A DNA stretch of 64,000 bases. Source: Pseudomonas fluorescens (lineage in GTDB: Bacteria; Pseudomonadota; Gammaproteobacteria; Pseudomonadales; Pseudomonadaceae). A program made the position numbers and the translations under genes. The notes beneath the pieces are model-generated. The model was not told the DNA's origin. It saw nothing but the letters and a program-made list of their open reading frames with translations, and did no database searches. The stretch is from contig NZ_CP015225.1 of assembly GCF_001623525.1 (NCBI RefSeq), positions 496,001 to 560,000 of the forward strand. Direction: 5' to 3'. Below, one piece after another: positions 63,785 to 64,000 of this stretch; position 1 is the first letter of the stretch, and each line of letters starts with the position of its first letter.

Positions 63785-64000
63785 TTACTGGCTGCGAATT
63801 CCCGTTCTCAATGTTTCTGTGAGTTTTTCAATATCGCGGCTTTTAGCGATCCATCGAGCGAGGGTAAGCTTTACCGTCGCATCATTAAGCTCTTGGCTCG
63901 ATGCGTTATTAGCGATAAGGGTTTCATGGTGTGCTTGAAGTTTTTTGTATTGTATATGTGTTGGAGTATCGCCCCACGTATCCATGATTGGATGCATTAT
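63785..64000 (-). CDS. AT-rich hypothetical gene, 5' end beyond the window
   Basis: The frame stays open from the TAA-type stop at 63785 to the window edge (about 71 codons). An ATG exists at 63997 but no ribosome site can be checked. The protein is helical and charged (YKKLQAHHETLIANNASSQE, LTLARWIAKSRDIEKLTETL). Base composition is much richer in A+T than every other gene here, suggesting transfer or a mobile cargo gene. Function not recognised. Confidence 0.45.
   Translation of the reverse strand: MMHPIMDTWGDTPTHIQYKKLQAHHETLIANNASSQELNDATVKLTLARWIAKSRDIEKLTETLRTGIRSQ

Overview
This is a gene-dense, high-GC chromosomal segment of a fluorescent Pseudomonas, most likely from the P. fluorescens complex. 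Evidence: a complete bkdA1-bkdA2-bkdB-lpdV operon with divergent bkdR, ahpC/ahpF, an MvaT-type silencer, aruH, hppD, an OprD porin, a DUF6124 gene, and many REP/REPIN repeats with the core GTGGCGAGGGAGCTTGCTCC. I saw no rRNA, tRNA, CRISPR array or prophage. It looks like core genome carrying two insertion sequences and heavy repeat decoration.

Layout. 1-4.3 kb: end of a ClpP-like protease, topoisomerase IB, and modABC behind a near-perfect ModE operator. 4.3-8.6 kb: nitronate monooxygenase, a GyrI-like binding protein, and an alkylation-repair operon (PF09859-type oxygenase, alkB, ada) whose Ada has lost three of its four zinc cysteines. 8.9-10.9 kb: small conserved proteins and lipoproteins. 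11-17.8 kb: galU, gor, ahpC, ahpF, gloA, a secreted protein and an MvaT homologue, most with clear hairpin terminators. 18-26.8 kb: a c-di-GMP phosphodiesterase, a LysR regulator, IS110-family element A, an EamA transporter, hppD, IS110-family element B, rarD. 26.9-36 kb: aldo/keto reductase, glycerate kinase, chemoreceptor, aruH, an RstAB-like two-component pair, a DUF1345 protein, pncA. 36-46 kb: MHYT-GGDEF-EAL protein, AlkC-like glycosylase, RcnB-like protein, protealysin with its inhibitor, FKBP, cytochrome P450 with ArsR regulator, AraC regulator with EamA transporter. 46-53 kb: ilvE and the branched-chain keto acid dehydrogenase operon. 53-62 kb: MBL-fold hydrolase and a hexuronate catabolism cluster (mutarotase, TRAP transporter, lactonase, uronate dehydrogenase, OprD porin) with a shared 22-bp operator. 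62-64 kb: DUF6124 gene with a long structured leader, TetR regulator, and an AT-rich partial gene at the edge.

The strongest discovery concerns the two IS110-family elements. Each sits inside a REP repeat, and each repeat belongs to a different REP family. Each has a noncoding left end that folds into a two-loop bridge RNA. In both RNAs the first loop carries two 7-nt guides that match, 7 of 7 each, the left and right halves of that element's own insertion site. In element A the right donor guide also matches the IS end 7 of 7. The window therefore holds two independent, readable examples of RNA-guided targeting of REP sequences.

Other points of note: three near-identical 113-bp REPIN copies, a REP that has become the C-terminus of an ArsR protein, a P450 lacking the conserved I-helix threonine, and mutually exclusive pairings in the DUF6124 leader. 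All coordinates and pairings were read by hand. No alignment, folding or database search was run.
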